Positions 10,390 to 18,724 of a stretch of 63,757 bases of DNA are shown here, piece by piece. A program made the position numbers and the translations under genes. The stretch is taken from NCBI GenBank assembly GCA_036509215.1, contig DATCGA010000501.1, positions 1-63,757 on the forward strand. Direction: 5' to 3'. The notes beneath the pieces are model-generated. The model had not been told where the DNA came from. It worked only from the letters and a program-made list of their open reading frames with translations, and did not search any database. The stretch comes from Trebonia sp036509215 (lineage in GTDB: Bacteria; Actinomycetota; Actinomycetes; Streptosporangiales; Streptosporangiaceae). How positions within the stretch are numbered: position 1 is the stretch's first letter; the number at the start of each line of letters is the position of its first letter.

Positions 10390-10668
10390 CTAGCGGTGTG
10401 CTCCCGGCCCTTCGATAGAGATCCAAGACAAGGTGTCGAGGATCGTGTCGTGGACCCCGGAGAGCTGGATGCTGGCGGGCACCTCGAACTCGCGCCTGAC
10501 GGCTTCGAAGTCGATCGGCTGCCCCAGGCGGCACCGCCAGCCATCGGGGTTCATGATGAATCCTCCGTCCACGGCCACATTCCCGATGCGAAGGATGTGG
10601 TCGGCCATCGGAAGGAGGTTCGCGTACGGCTCACCGGCGATTGCCGACCGCCGTTCGATACGCGTCAC
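10390..10668 (-). CDS. Hypothetical protein
   Basis: A small protein whose C-terminal 72 residues look like real folded protein (MADHILRIGNVAVDGG, then GQPIDFEAVRREFEVPAS, then SIEGPGAHR). The stop lies 4 bases before the possible start of the glycosyltransferase gene on the same strand. GTG 10668 gives 92 residues and ATG 10608 gives 72; neither has a clear ribosome site. I recognise no family, signal peptide or membrane segment. It could be the end of a gene whose front has decayed. Confidence 0.45.
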   Translation of the reverse strand: MTRIERRSAIAGEPYANLLPMADHILRIGNVAVDGGFIMNPDGWRCRLGQPIDFEAVRREFEVPASIQLSGVHDTILDTLSWISIEGPGAHR

Positions 10669-10756
10669 CGCATGACTCGGTTCTGCACGGCAGAAGCCTG
10701 GCACATCCCCGGCGCAGCCGGACACCCGTAACAGCCTCCTGTTGCTACGCGGCCAC

Positions 10757-10975
10757 CTACATGGCCACCAGGCCGCGCTGGCCGTCATACGCGCGGGCCT
10801 GGATCCGCGCAGGCCGCTTCGGGCGCGTTTCGCGCAGGTAGGCGGGCACGCTGCGGCTCTCGGCGGGATGCCGGTCCGGATGACGCAGCACGAGCCAGAG
10901 CGGGACGCCGACCCAGACACCGAATGCGAGGGTCATCAGCGGGATGTTCATCCACAGAACTTGAGCGGTCATCAT
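10757..10975 (-). CDS. Small membrane protein of unknown function
   Basis: 72 residues with one strong hydrophobic segment near the N-terminus (VLWMNIPLMTLAFGVWVGVP, then LWLVL) followed by a polar basic tail. A strong GAGGAGG sits directly before two tandem ATG codons (10975 and 10972). It looks like a bona fide single-span peptide with the tail in the cytoplasm. No family was recognised, and neighbours give no functional hint. Confidence 0.6.
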   Translation of the reverse strand: MMTAQVLWMNIPLMTLAFGVWVGVPLWLVLRHPDRHPAESRSVPAYLRETRPKRPARIQARAYDGQRGLVAM

Positions 10976-11140
10976 TGCCTCCTCGACCCGCTTTCCTGAC
11001 GCGGGCCTTCATCGCCACGTCCTCACGATGCCCGGCCCGTCTCCGCTGGCCCCGTAGCCGGGCTATGCACCGGCTCTGCATGCCGACGGTTCCTCTGAGC
11101 CTCCTCTGCGTGCGTACGGAAAGCCCGACAGCATGAACGA

Positions 11141-11887
11141 TCAGAGATCCGCAAAGAATTGCGCAGCATCATAATTGGCGATGAGGCGCGCCAAGCCCAA
11201 AGGGCTCTGGCCGCTTTTGTTAACCAGGAACGGATCCGCACCGCGCTCCCGAAGCAACGCGATAAGTTCGCCCCGGCCTCGCGAGTTGAAGACCGCGACG
11301 AAGAGCGGCGTGTTACCGAAATGGTTTGCGCGATCGACTTCTGCACCGTGGTCGAGCAGCAGGCGGGCCGTCTCAAGCGCGCCCGCTTGGGCCGTCAGAT
11401 GCAACGGCGTGAAACCGAGCCTATCGCCGCAGTTTGGGTCGTCTCCCTCAGCGAGCCTTGCCTCGGCTTCGGCAACGTTGTTCGCCATGGCCGCATAATG
11501 CAACGGCAGTCGACCCTCACGATCAACGTCAGCCAGATCCTCTAGCCGCCAGTCGTTCGGCACCGGAAGCAGATCAGGACGCTCTCGTCCGACCCATGGG
11601 ATCACCTCGTTCAATGCGACCGGTGTCAGATCGTGAAGCCATGCCGGATCCAGTCGACCGGATCGCACGAAGATCCGAGCGAGGGACTCACCGCAAGAAG
11701 CGACTACCAGATCATGCTCGGCGGGATCGCTCGCGATCTGCAGCAAGGCAGTGAGCGCGGCATCGTCATCGCATTGACCGAGATACATAGCCGCATCATC
11801 GCGCTCGTCAATGCGCGCCGTACGATCCTGCAGAATCGCCGCCAACGCAGCTACGTCCGGTCCTGTCGAATGCCCCGACAACGCCAC
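11141..11887 (-). CDS. HEAT-like / ankyrin repeat protein
   Basis: 248 residues. The first 110 form short helical repeats resembling HEAT units (DDAAMYLGQCDDDAALTALL). From about residue 125 there are three ankyrin repeats with the classic signatures (REGRLPLHYAA, LGFTPLHLTAQAGALETARL, FGNTPLFVAVF, then SGQSPLGLARL). No signal peptide or membrane helix is seen, so it should be a cytoplasmic protein-binding scaffold. A 98-residue protein of unknown function lies 124 bases upstream on the same strand. Small HEAT/ankyrin proteins beside a short acidic protein are common among polymorphic-toxin immunity loci, but no toxin is seen here. Confidence 0.85.
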   Translation of the reverse strand: MALSGHSTGPDVAALAAILQDRTARIDERDDAAMYLGQCDDDAALTALLQIASDPAEHDLVVASCGESLARIFVRSGRLDPAWLHDLTPVALNEVIPWVGRERPDLLPVPNDWRLEDLADVDREGRLPLHYAAMANNVAEAEARLAEGDDPNCGDRLGFTPLHLTAQAGALETARLLLDHGAEVDRANHFGNTPLFVAVFNSRGRGELIALLRERGADPFLVNKSGQSPLGLARLIANYDAAQFFADL

Positions 11888-12011
11888 TCCCCGGCGCTAG
11901 GATCGTTTCCCGACAACGCGCTGCTGCGCAGGCGGATGAACTCTTCAGCCGATTCAATCATCACGCACCTCCGACCCCCGGCACTTGCTGGATCAGCATG
12001 ATGAGCCCGGG

Positions 12012-12308
12012 CTAAGGACGATCCCACCACTCGCCCAGCTCGATCGGCGCCGAGTACTCACGGCGCGCGGACTCGATCAAACGGGCCAAGACGCTCAACT
12101 CGATGTCAACCGCGTCGGACAGCATCGCCGCAGCCATCTCGTCGAACAATCGCTCGACGGTGCGCATCTTTCTCGCACGAACGGTCCGTACGGTCAGCCC
12201 CGCGTCCGCCCAGCCCAGAACCGCATTGGCCGCCGACCCGGCGTCCGCTTCCATGACCAAATAAGCCGAGGCCTCTGACACCGACAACAGCGGCCGCGGA
12301 TCACTCAT
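12012..12308 (-). CDS. Hypothetical protein (98 residues)
   Basis: Starting at ATG 12308 (MSDPRPLLSVSEASAYLVME) it is a short, acidic, probably all-alpha soluble protein that ends in GEWWDRP. The open frame runs upstream to 12392, but that extension is Arg-rich and not protein-like. No family was recognised. It is the first gene of a possible two-gene unit with the ankyrin protein. Immunity or antitoxin-like roles are conceivable but unsupported. Confidence 0.6.
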   Translation of the reverse strand: MSDPRPLLSVSEASAYLVMEADAGSAANAVLGWADAGLTVRTVRARKMRTVERLFDEMAAAMLSDAVDIELSVLARLIESARREYSAPIELGEWWDRP

Positions 12309-12557
12309 GGCTTCGTCGCGTGCGAGGCCGTGCGGGCGCTTCTTGTTGAGGCACGTACGGACACGGCGCGATCTTATAGGAGAAATGTTCACTTTTGCGG
12401 CTGGACGCCATTCGCGGGCAGGCGATCCAGCATCGCCCTGCGCACGCCCCAGCGGTAACAGCCGTTTCGTTATCTTCTTGACGCAACGCCGGAACGTGAC
12501 GCGATGTCTTCATTAGAAGAAGATGCAGCTACAAGAATGATCGTGTTGTAGAAGGGC
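12309..12557. promoter_or_regulatory. Intergenic region upstream of the L,D-transpeptidase, with inverted repeat
   Basis: A 249-base divergent intergenic region, more AT-rich than its neighbours. An inverted repeat CTACAA (12529-12534) ... TTGTAG (12546-12551), with an 11-base loop, lies just before the transpeptidase start. It could be an operator or a hairpin in the 5' leader. Nothing else is recognisable. Confidence 0.4.
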
Positions 12558-13391
12558 GTGAATGGCATGGGTGCAGTGAAACGCGGCAACCGCCTGGCGC
12601 GGATCGGGGCCACCGCGATCGCGGCGGCCACCGTCGCGGCCGCGTGCACGGCTGCGGCCGCGTCGTCGGCCTCGGCCGCGACCTCCGGGCCGGCCAGGGC
12701 AACGACGGCAGTGACATCGAAGACGGTCTCGGCGCGGAGCGCGACTCCCGCCGCCTATGTCCCGCCTAGCGGCACCCTGGCCGAGGGGTCGTCGGGTGCC
12801 GCCGTCAAGGCGCTGCAGCAGCGCCTGGCGTCGCTCAAGTACGTCCTCGGAACGATCGACGGCCATTTCGGCGCCAACACGGAGGATGCCGTCTGGGCGT
12901 TCCAGGCCGTCAACGGGGTGAAGGTGACCGGCGTGATCGACGCGGCCACCAAGCGGGCGCTCGTCCACCCGAAGGCGTACGGGACGCACGACCCCCGTCA
13001 GGACGGGACCAGGATCGAGGTCAACCAGGCGCTCGAGGTGCTGGTCCTCTACAAGAAGGGCCAGATCTCGCTGGTCAGCCACGTCTCGACCGGCGGCGGC
13101 TACTGGTACAACTGCGGCGGCGGCGAGTGCCAGGCGATCACGCCCAACGGGAACTACCGGACCACGACCTACATGCCCGGCTGGGTCAAGGTGCCGCTCG
13201 GCGCGATGTACAACCCGGTGTTCTTCATCAGCACCGTGTACGCCATCCACGGCGACACGTACGTTCCCGTCTTCCCCGACTCGCACGGCTGCGTCCGCCT
13301 CCCGATGTTCATCGCGGACTTCTTCCACACCCTGGTGTCAGCTCACGGCACCGAGGTCTTCATCTATGGCAAGGCGCAGTGGATGAAGTAG
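12558..13391 (+). CDS. L,D-transpeptidase with peptidoglycan-binding domain
   Basis: 277 residues. There is a Sec signal peptide (basic NRLAR, then an Ala-rich core, probable cleavage after ASSASA). A PG-binding domain 1 follows (about 74-135, GSSGAAVKALQQRLASLKY). The YkuD catalytic domain carries H231 (AIHGDTYVP) and the motif SHGCVRLP with H243 and nucleophile C245. It forms 3-3 cross-links in peptidoglycan outside the membrane. Start is GTG 12558 or ATG 12567, after GAAGGG. It is a single-gene unit with its own upstream region. Confidence 0.93.
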   Translation: MNGMGAVKRGNRLARIGATAIAAATVAAACTAAAASSASAATSGPARATTAVTSKTVSARSATPAAYVPPSGTLAEGSSGAAVKALQQRLASLKYVLGTIDGHFGANTEDAVWAFQAVNGVKVTGVIDAATKRALVHPKAYGTHDPRQDGTRIEVNQALEVLVLYKKGQISLVSHVSTGGGYWYNCGGGECQAITPNGNYRTTTYMPGWVKVPLGAMYNPVFFISTVYAIHGDTYVPVFPDSHGCVRLPMFIADFFHTLVSAHGTEVFIYGKAQWMK

Positions 13392-13502
13392 CCCGCTAGC
13401 CTATCTGGACGTGCCACCGCCGGCCGGGAGATAGTGGGAAGCGGCGTGACCGCGCCGCGCCCGGCCGGCGTCCGGGTCGTAACTGCTGGTAAAGGTGGTT
13501 TT

Positions 13503-14042
13503 ATGCTGCAGGCCTTCGTCTTCGAGCGAGTTGGCGTCGTCGTCGGCGACCTGTACTTCCTCGACCCCAACCCGCACCCGGGCCAGGAGGGCGCCGAGCA
13601 CGGCGTCCGGCTCGAGCTCCGGGTCTTCGAGCACGGCGACCTCAAGGGGACGATCTACTCGGCCATACCGATCGAGGTCGGCCGCCCTATCTGGCGGGTC
13701 GACCTGCTCGAAGCGGTGGACGGCAAGCCCGGCAGTTTCAACAGAACCCACCACCACCCCAAGTTCAACGGGTGGGACCCGTCGCCGCGCCAGTTCCTGC
13801 GTGAGCTCTCCTCCGACCCGCTCGGCTGGGTGGCGGGACAACTGGCCGACCTGCCGGCGGTGCTCGACCGGGCCGGCGTCTCACCGGAGGTGGCCGACCC
13901 CTCCGACGCGGCCTCGCTGCGGGACATCGCCCCGGCCATCGTCGGCGTCGCCGGGATGATGCTGGACAAGGTCCGGGCGGGCGAACTCGGCCTCCCGCCC
14001 GCCGACGACGCGGTGGACAGCATCAGGAACGGCTGGCTGTAA
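13503..14042 (+). CDS. Conserved hypothetical protein
   Basis: 179 residues from ATG 13503 (MLQAFVFERVGVVVGDLYFL), which follows AAAGGTGG. An in-frame GTG at 13434 would add unlikely sequence. The first 110 residues alternate beta-type segments with a His-rich loop (FNRTHHHPKFNGWDPSPRQF); the rest is helical. There is no signal or membrane segment. I recognise it only as a protein of actinobacterial type with no assigned function. Its end overlaps the convergent efflux-pump gene by 20 bases. Confidence 0.75.
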   Translation: MLQAFVFERVGVVVGDLYFLDPNPHPGQEGAEHGVRLELRVFEHGDLKGTIYSAIPIEVGRPIWRVDLLEAVDGKPGSFNRTHHHPKFNGWDPSPRQFLRELSSDPLGWVAGQLADLPAVLDRAGVSPEVADPSDAASLRDIAPAIVGVAGMMLDKVRAGELGLPPADDAVDSIRNGWL

Positions 14043-15525
14043 CTTCCCGTCCGGGGGTCCCCCGGTTGGCGGACCCCCGGAGGGCGGAGAGGATGGCCGC
14101 GATCACCATGAAGCCCACCGACTCGTAGAAGGCCGCGTGCAGGCCGGTGGTGAACGCGGCCGCGGCCGCGCCGTGCAGCGACGTGGAGCCGACGAAGATC
14201 GCGAACGCGAGGTCCCGCGAGATCGACCGGGACGCGACCAGGATGGCCACCGCGAACGAGAACACCATGCCGATGTTGGCGAACGTCCGCAGCATCCCCG
14301 ACGCGATGCCGAACATGTCCGGCGGCGCCGCCTTCATGACCGCCGAGCTGTTGGCGGGGAAGAACATGCTGGTCCCGATCCCGTTGACCAGGCTGATGGC
14401 GACGATGACCCAGAGCGGGGTGGAGATCGTGAGCTGCGCGTAGCAGATCAGCGCGATCGCCTGGATGCCGAGCCCGAGGGTGGCGGGGAGCACCGGGCCG
14501 CGCCGGTCCGCCAGCCTGCCCGCGTACAGGCCGACGCCGCCCGACACCAGGTAGCCGGGGACGAGCAGCAGCGAGGCGTGGATCGGGGAGAGGCCGCGCG
14601 GCCCTTGCAGGTACATCAGCACCAGGAAGAGCACCGCGAAGCTGGCCAGCCCCTGGAACAGCGAGGCGCACAGCGACGCCGCCATGGTCGGCACCCGGAA
14701 GATCTTGAGCGGCAGCATCGGCGCGGCGACCCGTGCCTCGATCGCCGCGAACAGGCCGATGAGCACGACGCCGCCGACCAGGAAGCCGACGGTCGAGGCG
14801 TCGAGCGGCGCGTTGGCGAGCTTGGTGATCGCCCAGAGCACGCCGAACAGGCCGAGCCCGAGCGTGACCATGCCGAGCGGGTCAAGGCGCTGGCGGGACC
14901 GCTCCCCCTTGTCGCGGAGCACCCGCAGCGCTCCGACGATGGCCAGCACCCCGGTCGGCACGTTGATCCAGAAGATCCACCGCCACGACACGTAGGTCAC
15001 GATCAGCCCGCCGAGCACGATGCCGAGCATCGCGCCGATCGTCCAGCCGAGGGCGGTGAACCCGTACGCCCGGCCGCGTCGCTCGCGCGGGTACAGATCG
15101 GCGATCACCGCCCCGCTGTTGGCCATGATCAACGCGCCGCCGATGCCCTGCACGACCCGGAAGACGATGATCGACAGCTCATTCCAGGCCAGCGCGCACA
15201 GCAGCGAGCCCAGCACGAAGACCGCGAAGCCGGTCTGGTACATCCGCACTCGGCCGAACATGTCACCGAGCCTGCCCACCTGGGTGGCGAGCAGCGTGAT
15301 GACCAGCAGGAAGCTGATGATCACCCAGACCACGTCGGTCAGCGGGACATGCAGGCTGCGCTCGATCTCCGGCAGCGCCAGGACCACGATCGTGGTGTCG
15401 ACGGCGGTCATCAGGACGCCCGCCATGATCACGATCATGGCGAGGCCGACTCGTTCCGGCCGCTCGCCATCGGGGTCGGCGCCGCCGGGGGCGGGGGAAT
15501 TCGGCTGCAGCCGGGAGAAAGTCAC
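14023..15525 (-). CDS. MFS transporter, DHA2 (14-helix) family
   Basis: 500 residues with about 14 hydrophobic helices. The antiporter motif C-like segment is near LGWTIGAMLGIVLGG and the loop 2-3 signature is GRLGDMFGRVRMYQTG. Helix 1 carries the D-x-x-(I/V)-V-x-x-A-L-P motif (AVDTTIVVLALPEIE) typical of DHA2 drug:proton antiporters (EmrB/QacA class). Likely role: proton-driven export of toxic compounds. GTG 15525 lies 6 bases after a TAGGCT -10 box, so the mRNA is probably leaderless. No local TetR or MarR regulator is visible; the substrate is unknown. Confidence 0.9.
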   Translation of the reverse strand: MTFSRLQPNSPAPGGADPDGERPERVGLAMIVIMAGVLMTAVDTTIVVLALPEIERSLHVPLTDVVWVIISFLLVITLLATQVGRLGDMFGRVRMYQTGFAVFVLGSLLCALAWNELSIIVFRVVQGIGGALIMANSGAVIADLYPRERRGRAYGFTALGWTIGAMLGIVLGGLIVTYVSWRWIFWINVPTGVLAIVGALRVLRDKGERSRQRLDPLGMVTLGLGLFGVLWAITKLANAPLDASTVGFLVGGVVLIGLFAAIEARVAAPMLPLKIFRVPTMAASLCASLFQGLASFAVLFLVLMYLQGPRGLSPIHASLLLVPGYLVSGGVGLYAGRLADRRGPVLPATLGLGIQAIALICYAQLTISTPLWVIVAISLVNGIGTSMFFPANSSAVMKAAPPDMFGIASGMLRTFANIGMVFSFAVAILVASRSISRDLAFAIFVGSTSLHGAAAAAFTTGLHAAFYESVGFMVIAAILSALRGSANRGTPGREVTASRS

Positions 15526-15610
15526 TTACTTAGCCTAACGAACGGTGGTTTTTACGCCAGCCGAGACTAGGCTGTATTTCCGGTGTTCCAACTACAGGAG
15601 CGGCAGTGTT
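15526..15610. promoter_or_regulatory. Divergent promoter region between MFS pump and nfeD-flotillin operon
   Basis: Two copies of the -10-like hexamer TAGGCT face away from each other. The minus-strand copy (15537-15532) ends 6 bases before the pump's GTG. The plus-strand copy (15568-15573) is 37 bases before the NfeD-like GTG, which has its own AGGAG site at 15596. The first promoter would give leaderless and the second leadered mRNA. Confidence 0.5.
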
Positions 15611-15880
15611 GTGGCTCGCGACGAATCCGCGATTGGCGCGATAGGCGTGATCACCTTGGCCACCCGTGGCCAGGCGGGCTGCGGCGAGGTCAGGATCAGG
15701 ATTCGCGGCGGTTCGGAAACCTTCATCGCCTGGTCAGACGCGCCCCTGCCGATAGGCACGACCGTCCTCGTCACCGACTCCCGAGGCAGGCGTACGGTCG
15801 ATGTTATGGAATGGACCGACCCGCTCGGCGAAGCCCCCACCATCCCCCGTTCTACTGAAGTTCCTCGCTCAGGAGAGTGA
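15611..15880 (+). CDS. NfeD-like OB-fold protein
   Basis: 89 residues from GTG 15611 (AGGAG at 15596). Segments GVITLATRGQAGCGEVRIRI, then ETFIAWSDAPLPIGTTVLV, then DSRGRRTVDVMEW correspond to the five-strand OB domain at the C-terminus of NfeD proteins. The membrane helices and protease domain of full NfeD are absent. It ends 4 bases before the flotillin gene, the usual partner of NfeD, which supports the call. A likely role is an accessory of flotillin assemblies at the membrane face. Confidence 0.75.
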   Translation: MARDESAIGAIGVITLATRGQAGCGEVRIRIRGGSETFIAWSDAPLPIGTTVLVTDSRGRRTVDVMEWTDPLGEAPTIPRSTEVPRSGE

Positions 15881-15884
15881 AACG

Positions 15885-17033
15885 ATGTTCGGTTATCGAG
15901 TTCCCGCCCCCGATGAGGCGATGCTCATCTCCGGCGGTACGCGCGGCATGAAAGACCAGCCGTTCCGGGTCGTCACCGGGCACGGCGCCTTCGTCACGCC
16001 GTTTTTCCGCAAGGTCCGTTACCTGACGCTGGCCATGCGGGAGGCCGAGGTCGCCGAGACCTGCGTCACCAAGCAGGGCATCTCGCTGAGCGTCCGCGCC
16101 GTCATCGCGTTCAAGGTCGGCAACGACACCGAGTCCATCGTCAACGCCGGCCAGCGGTTCCTCTCCGACCAGGACCAGATGTCGGTGCTGACCGGCCGTA
16201 TCTTCGCCGGCCACCTGCGCTCGATCATCGGTTCGATGACCGTCGAGGAGATCGTCACCGAGCGGCAGAAACTGGCCTCCGAGGTGCTCGACGGCTCCAA
16301 GTCCGAGATGGTCTCGATCGGGCTGACGGTCGACTCGCTGCAGATCCAGTCCATCGACGACATGGGCGCGGGCTACATCGCGGCGATGGCGGCGCCGAAC
16401 AACGCGGCCATCCAGCGGCAGGCCAAGATCGCCCAGGCCCAGGCCGACCAGGCGTCGGCCGAGGCGGTGCAGGCCTCGGCCCGCAAGCAGGCCGAGTTCG
16501 CGCGGCAGACCGCCGTGGTCCAGGCCCAGTACAAGGCCGAGGTCGACAAGGCCCAGGCTGAGGCGGCTCAGGCCGGCCCGCTGGCGCAGGCCGGGGCCCA
16601 GCGCGCGGTGATCTCCGCCCAGACCGAGCTCGCGCAGCACCAGGCCGACCTGCGCCAGCAGCAGCTCGTCTCCGAGGTCATCAAGCCGGCCGAGGCCGAG
16701 GCCGAGAAGGTGAAGATCCTCGCCATCGCCGACGCGGAGCGGACCCGTATCGCGGCCGAGGCGGCCGCGTCGAACAACCGCGTCGCGCTCGACCAGCTGC
16801 TGATCGCGCAGCTGCCGCAGATCGTCAAGGAGGCGGCCGTCGGCCTGCAGGGCGCCAACGTCACCGTGCTCAACGGCTCCGACGGCCTCGGCGAGATCGC
16901 CGCCGGCCTGGTCAGCCAGGGCCTGACGATCCTCGAGTCGGTCCGCCGCGGCGTCGGCGTCCCGCCGACCGGTGGCAGCGCCGCCCAGAACGGCCCCACC
17001 GCCATCGGCAACGGCAAGTCCCCGAAGGCCTAG
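15885..17033 (+). CDS. SPFH domain / flotillin-like protein
   Basis: 382 residues from ATG 15885 (AGGAGAG 8 bases before). The SPFH domain spans about residues 15-190 (RVPAPDEAMLISGGTRG ... QIQSIDDMG). It is followed by a long Ala/Gln/Glu-rich coiled coil (about 195-320) with flotillin-type EA repeats, and a C-terminal oligomerisation part ending in a Gly/Pro tail. Flotillins scaffold membrane microdomains. There is no clear N-terminal transmembrane helix, so membrane attachment may go through the NfeD-like partner or a hairpin. Its stop overlaps the convergent LysR gene by 4 bases. Confidence 0.92.
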   Translation: MFGYRVPAPDEAMLISGGTRGMKDQPFRVVTGHGAFVTPFFRKVRYLTLAMREAEVAETCVTKQGISLSVRAVIAFKVGNDTESIVNAGQRFLSDQDQMSVLTGRIFAGHLRSIIGSMTVEEIVTERQKLASEVLDGSKSEMVSIGLTVDSLQIQSIDDMGAGYIAAMAAPNNAAIQRQAKIAQAQADQASAEAVQASARKQAEFARQTAVVQAQYKAEVDKAQAEAAQAGPLAQAGAQRAVISAQTELAQHQADLRQQQLVSEVIKPAEAEAEKVKILAIADAERTRIAAEAAASNNRVALDQLLIAQLPQIVKEAAVGLQGANVTVLNGSDGLGEIAAGLVSQGLTILESVRRGVGVPPTGGSAAQNGPTAIGNGKSPKA

Positions 17034-17914
17034 CCGCCGGGGGCAAGCAAAGCCGCTAGTTCCGCGGCGGGCGAGCCCTCGCGCAGGGTCCCGTGCACCA
17101 GCTCCACGCGGTGGACCAGGCGAGGGCTCGCCACCCGAACGGCGGTTACTCCGGGCGCGGGCAGGGCCGTCTCCGGCAGCAGGGTGAGCCCGTGCCCGGC
17201 CGCCGCGAGCTGAAGGAGTGACCTAGAGTCCGATCCGTCGTAGCGGAAGGCGGGCCGGAACCCTTCCACGCCGGCTAGCCGGCGGATCTCCGGCAGCGGC
17301 GAGGTCACGTCGGGCGCCTCGATCCATCGCGCGTCGGCCAGGTCCGACAGGCGCAGGCCGGCTCGCCCGGCCAGCGGGTGATCGCCCGGCAGCACGATTA
17401 CGACGCCGTCCTGGCTGATGCGGACAGCGGTCAGCGGCGCGAACTCAGGCAGCGGATCGCCGGGGGCGGTCAGGCCATCGGCCAGGCCGACGTCGAACTC
17501 CCCCCGCGCGACCGCGGTGAGCACGTGCGTGCGCGGTCCCACCCGAACCGCGACGTCGAGCCTCGGCCGCCGCCGGCGGAGCGCGGAGAGCGCCTGCGCC
17601 AGCCCGGGCGAGCCTCCGGCCAGCGGGGTAGCGCCCACGACGAGGGTGGCGGCCGGCGGCTGGGTCATCCGCGTGACGTCGGCCCTGGCCGCATCGAGCC
17701 GGAGCAGCAGCGCCTCGGCGTGCTCGAGCAGGCGCGCGCCCGCCTCGGTCGGCGACACCGGGCGGCGGTTGAGCAGCGAGACCTTGAGGTCGCCTTCCAG
17801 CGCCGCTATCTGCTGGGAAATGGCGGCCTGGGTGTAGCCGAGCTCGACCGCGGCGGCCGAGAAGGAGCCGAGCCTGGCCACGGCGACGAAGGTCCGAAGC
17901 AGTTGCGCTTCCAC
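17030..17914 (-). CDS. LysR family transcriptional regulator
   Basis: About 294 residues. The N-terminal winged helix-turn-helix (LLRTFVAVARLGSFSAAAVE, then LGYTQAAISQQIAALEGDL) is typical LysR. The effector domain follows from about residue 90. The frame extends to ATG 17950, but GTG 17914 puts the family start (VEAQLLRTFV) in the right place. A perfect 7-3-7 inverted repeat lies 3-19 bases upstream of this GTG, so autoregulation is likely. The divergent gene is a glutamine-amidotransferase-like protein and may be the regulated target. The effector is unknown. Confidence 0.9.
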   Translation of the reverse strand: MEAQLLRTFVAVARLGSFSAAAVELGYTQAAISQQIAALEGDLKVSLLNRRPVSPTEAGARLLEHAEALLLRLDAARADVTRMTQPPAATLVVGATPLAGGSPGLAQALSALRRRRPRLDVAVRVGPRTHVLTAVARGEFDVGLADGLTAPGDPLPEFAPLTAVRISQDGVVIVLPGDHPLAGRAGLRLSDLADARWIEAPDVTSPLPEIRRLAGVEGFRPAFRYDGSDSRSLLQLAAAGHGLTLLPETALPAPGVTAVRVASPRLVHRVELVHGTLREGSPAAELAALLAPGG

Positions 17915-17916
17915 GT

Positions 17917-17933
17917 GATAAGCATCGCTTATC
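17917..17933. promoter_or_regulatory. Probable LysR operator (inverted repeat)
   Basis: GATAAGC-ATC-GCTTATC is a perfect 7-3-7 inverted repeat in the divergent region, 3 bases from the LysR GTG at 17914 and 57 bases from the start at 17990. The spacing and the T-N11-A arrangement inside it suit a LysR site. Overlap with the regulator's own start implies repression of itself. Confidence 0.65.
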
Positions 17934-17989
17934 GAAGTACAAGAAACCATCGTTGGCGCTTAACCGGGTGCCGAGGTCATCATGGCCGT

Positions 17990-18724
17990 ATGACGCATCC
18001 CATGGCAAGGATCGCCCTAGTCGGCGATCGTTCAGCGAACGTCCGGGCGCACGCCCGCATCCCGGCGGTCATCGACGCGCTGCTCCAGCGCGACGGAATC
18101 GCGCTGGACGCCTACTGGATCGCGACGCCGGACGTCGCCGCGTGCGACCTCGGTCAGTTCGACGCCGTCTGGCTGGTCCCCGGCAGCCCGTACGACAGCG
18201 CCGAGGGGGCCATCGCCGCCGTGCGCACCGCCCGCGAGCAGCGGATTCCGTTCCTCGGGACGTGCGGCGGCTTCCAGTACGCCCTGCTGGAATTCGCCCG
18301 AAACGTCTGCGGGCTCTCCGCCGTCGAGAACGCGGAGGTCACCCCCGAGGCCGTCGAGCAGCTGATCGTGCGGCTCGAGTGCTCGCTGAAGGGGCACGAG
18401 GAGGCGGTCATGATCGTGCCGGGCACGCGCGCGGCGAAGATATCAGGACCCGGGCGCCGGACCGAGCGATACCACTGCGACTACGGCCTGAACTCGGACT
18501 ACCTTGAGCGACTGTCCCAGGGCGGGCTGCGGTTCAGCGCCTTCGACGACAGCGGGCAGGTCAGGATCGCCGAGCTCCCCGGGCACCCGTTCTTCATCGG
18601 GACGCTGTTCCAGCCCGAACTGCACGGCGACGGCACCCAGCCGCACCCGGTCATCGTCGCCATGGCCGCCGCGGCAGCGGAGCACGCCGCCGCGCCGGCC
18701 GAGGCGGCCGCTCAGGCCCGCTAG
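17990..18724 (+). CDS. Class I glutamine amidotransferase-like protein (CTP-synthase C-terminal type)
   Basis: 244 residues from ATG 17990 (ATG 18002 also possible). The nucleophile elbow is FLGTCGGFQYALLEFAR with the catalytic Cys, the oxyanion strand is VWLVPGSPYDS, and the C-terminal LPGHPFFIGTLFQPEL holds the His-Pro-Glu region (GTLFQPE). Unlike carA/guaA or pyrG there is no synthetase domain, so this is a stand-alone member of the CTP-synthase-like group. The ammonia acceptor is unknown. It is divergent from the LysR gene and overlaps the next, convergent gene by 4 bases. Confidence 0.82.
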   Translation: MTHPMARIALVGDRSANVRAHARIPAVIDALLQRDGIALDAYWIATPDVAACDLGQFDAVWLVPGSPYDSAEGAIAAVRTAREQRIPFLGTCGGFQYALLEFARNVCGLSAVENAEVTPEAVEQLIVRLECSLKGHEEAVMIVPGTRAAKISGPGRRTERYHCDYGLNSDYLERLSQGGLRFSAFDDSGQVRIAELPGHPFFIGTLFQPELHGDGTQPHPVIVAMAAAAAEHAAAPAEAAAQAR

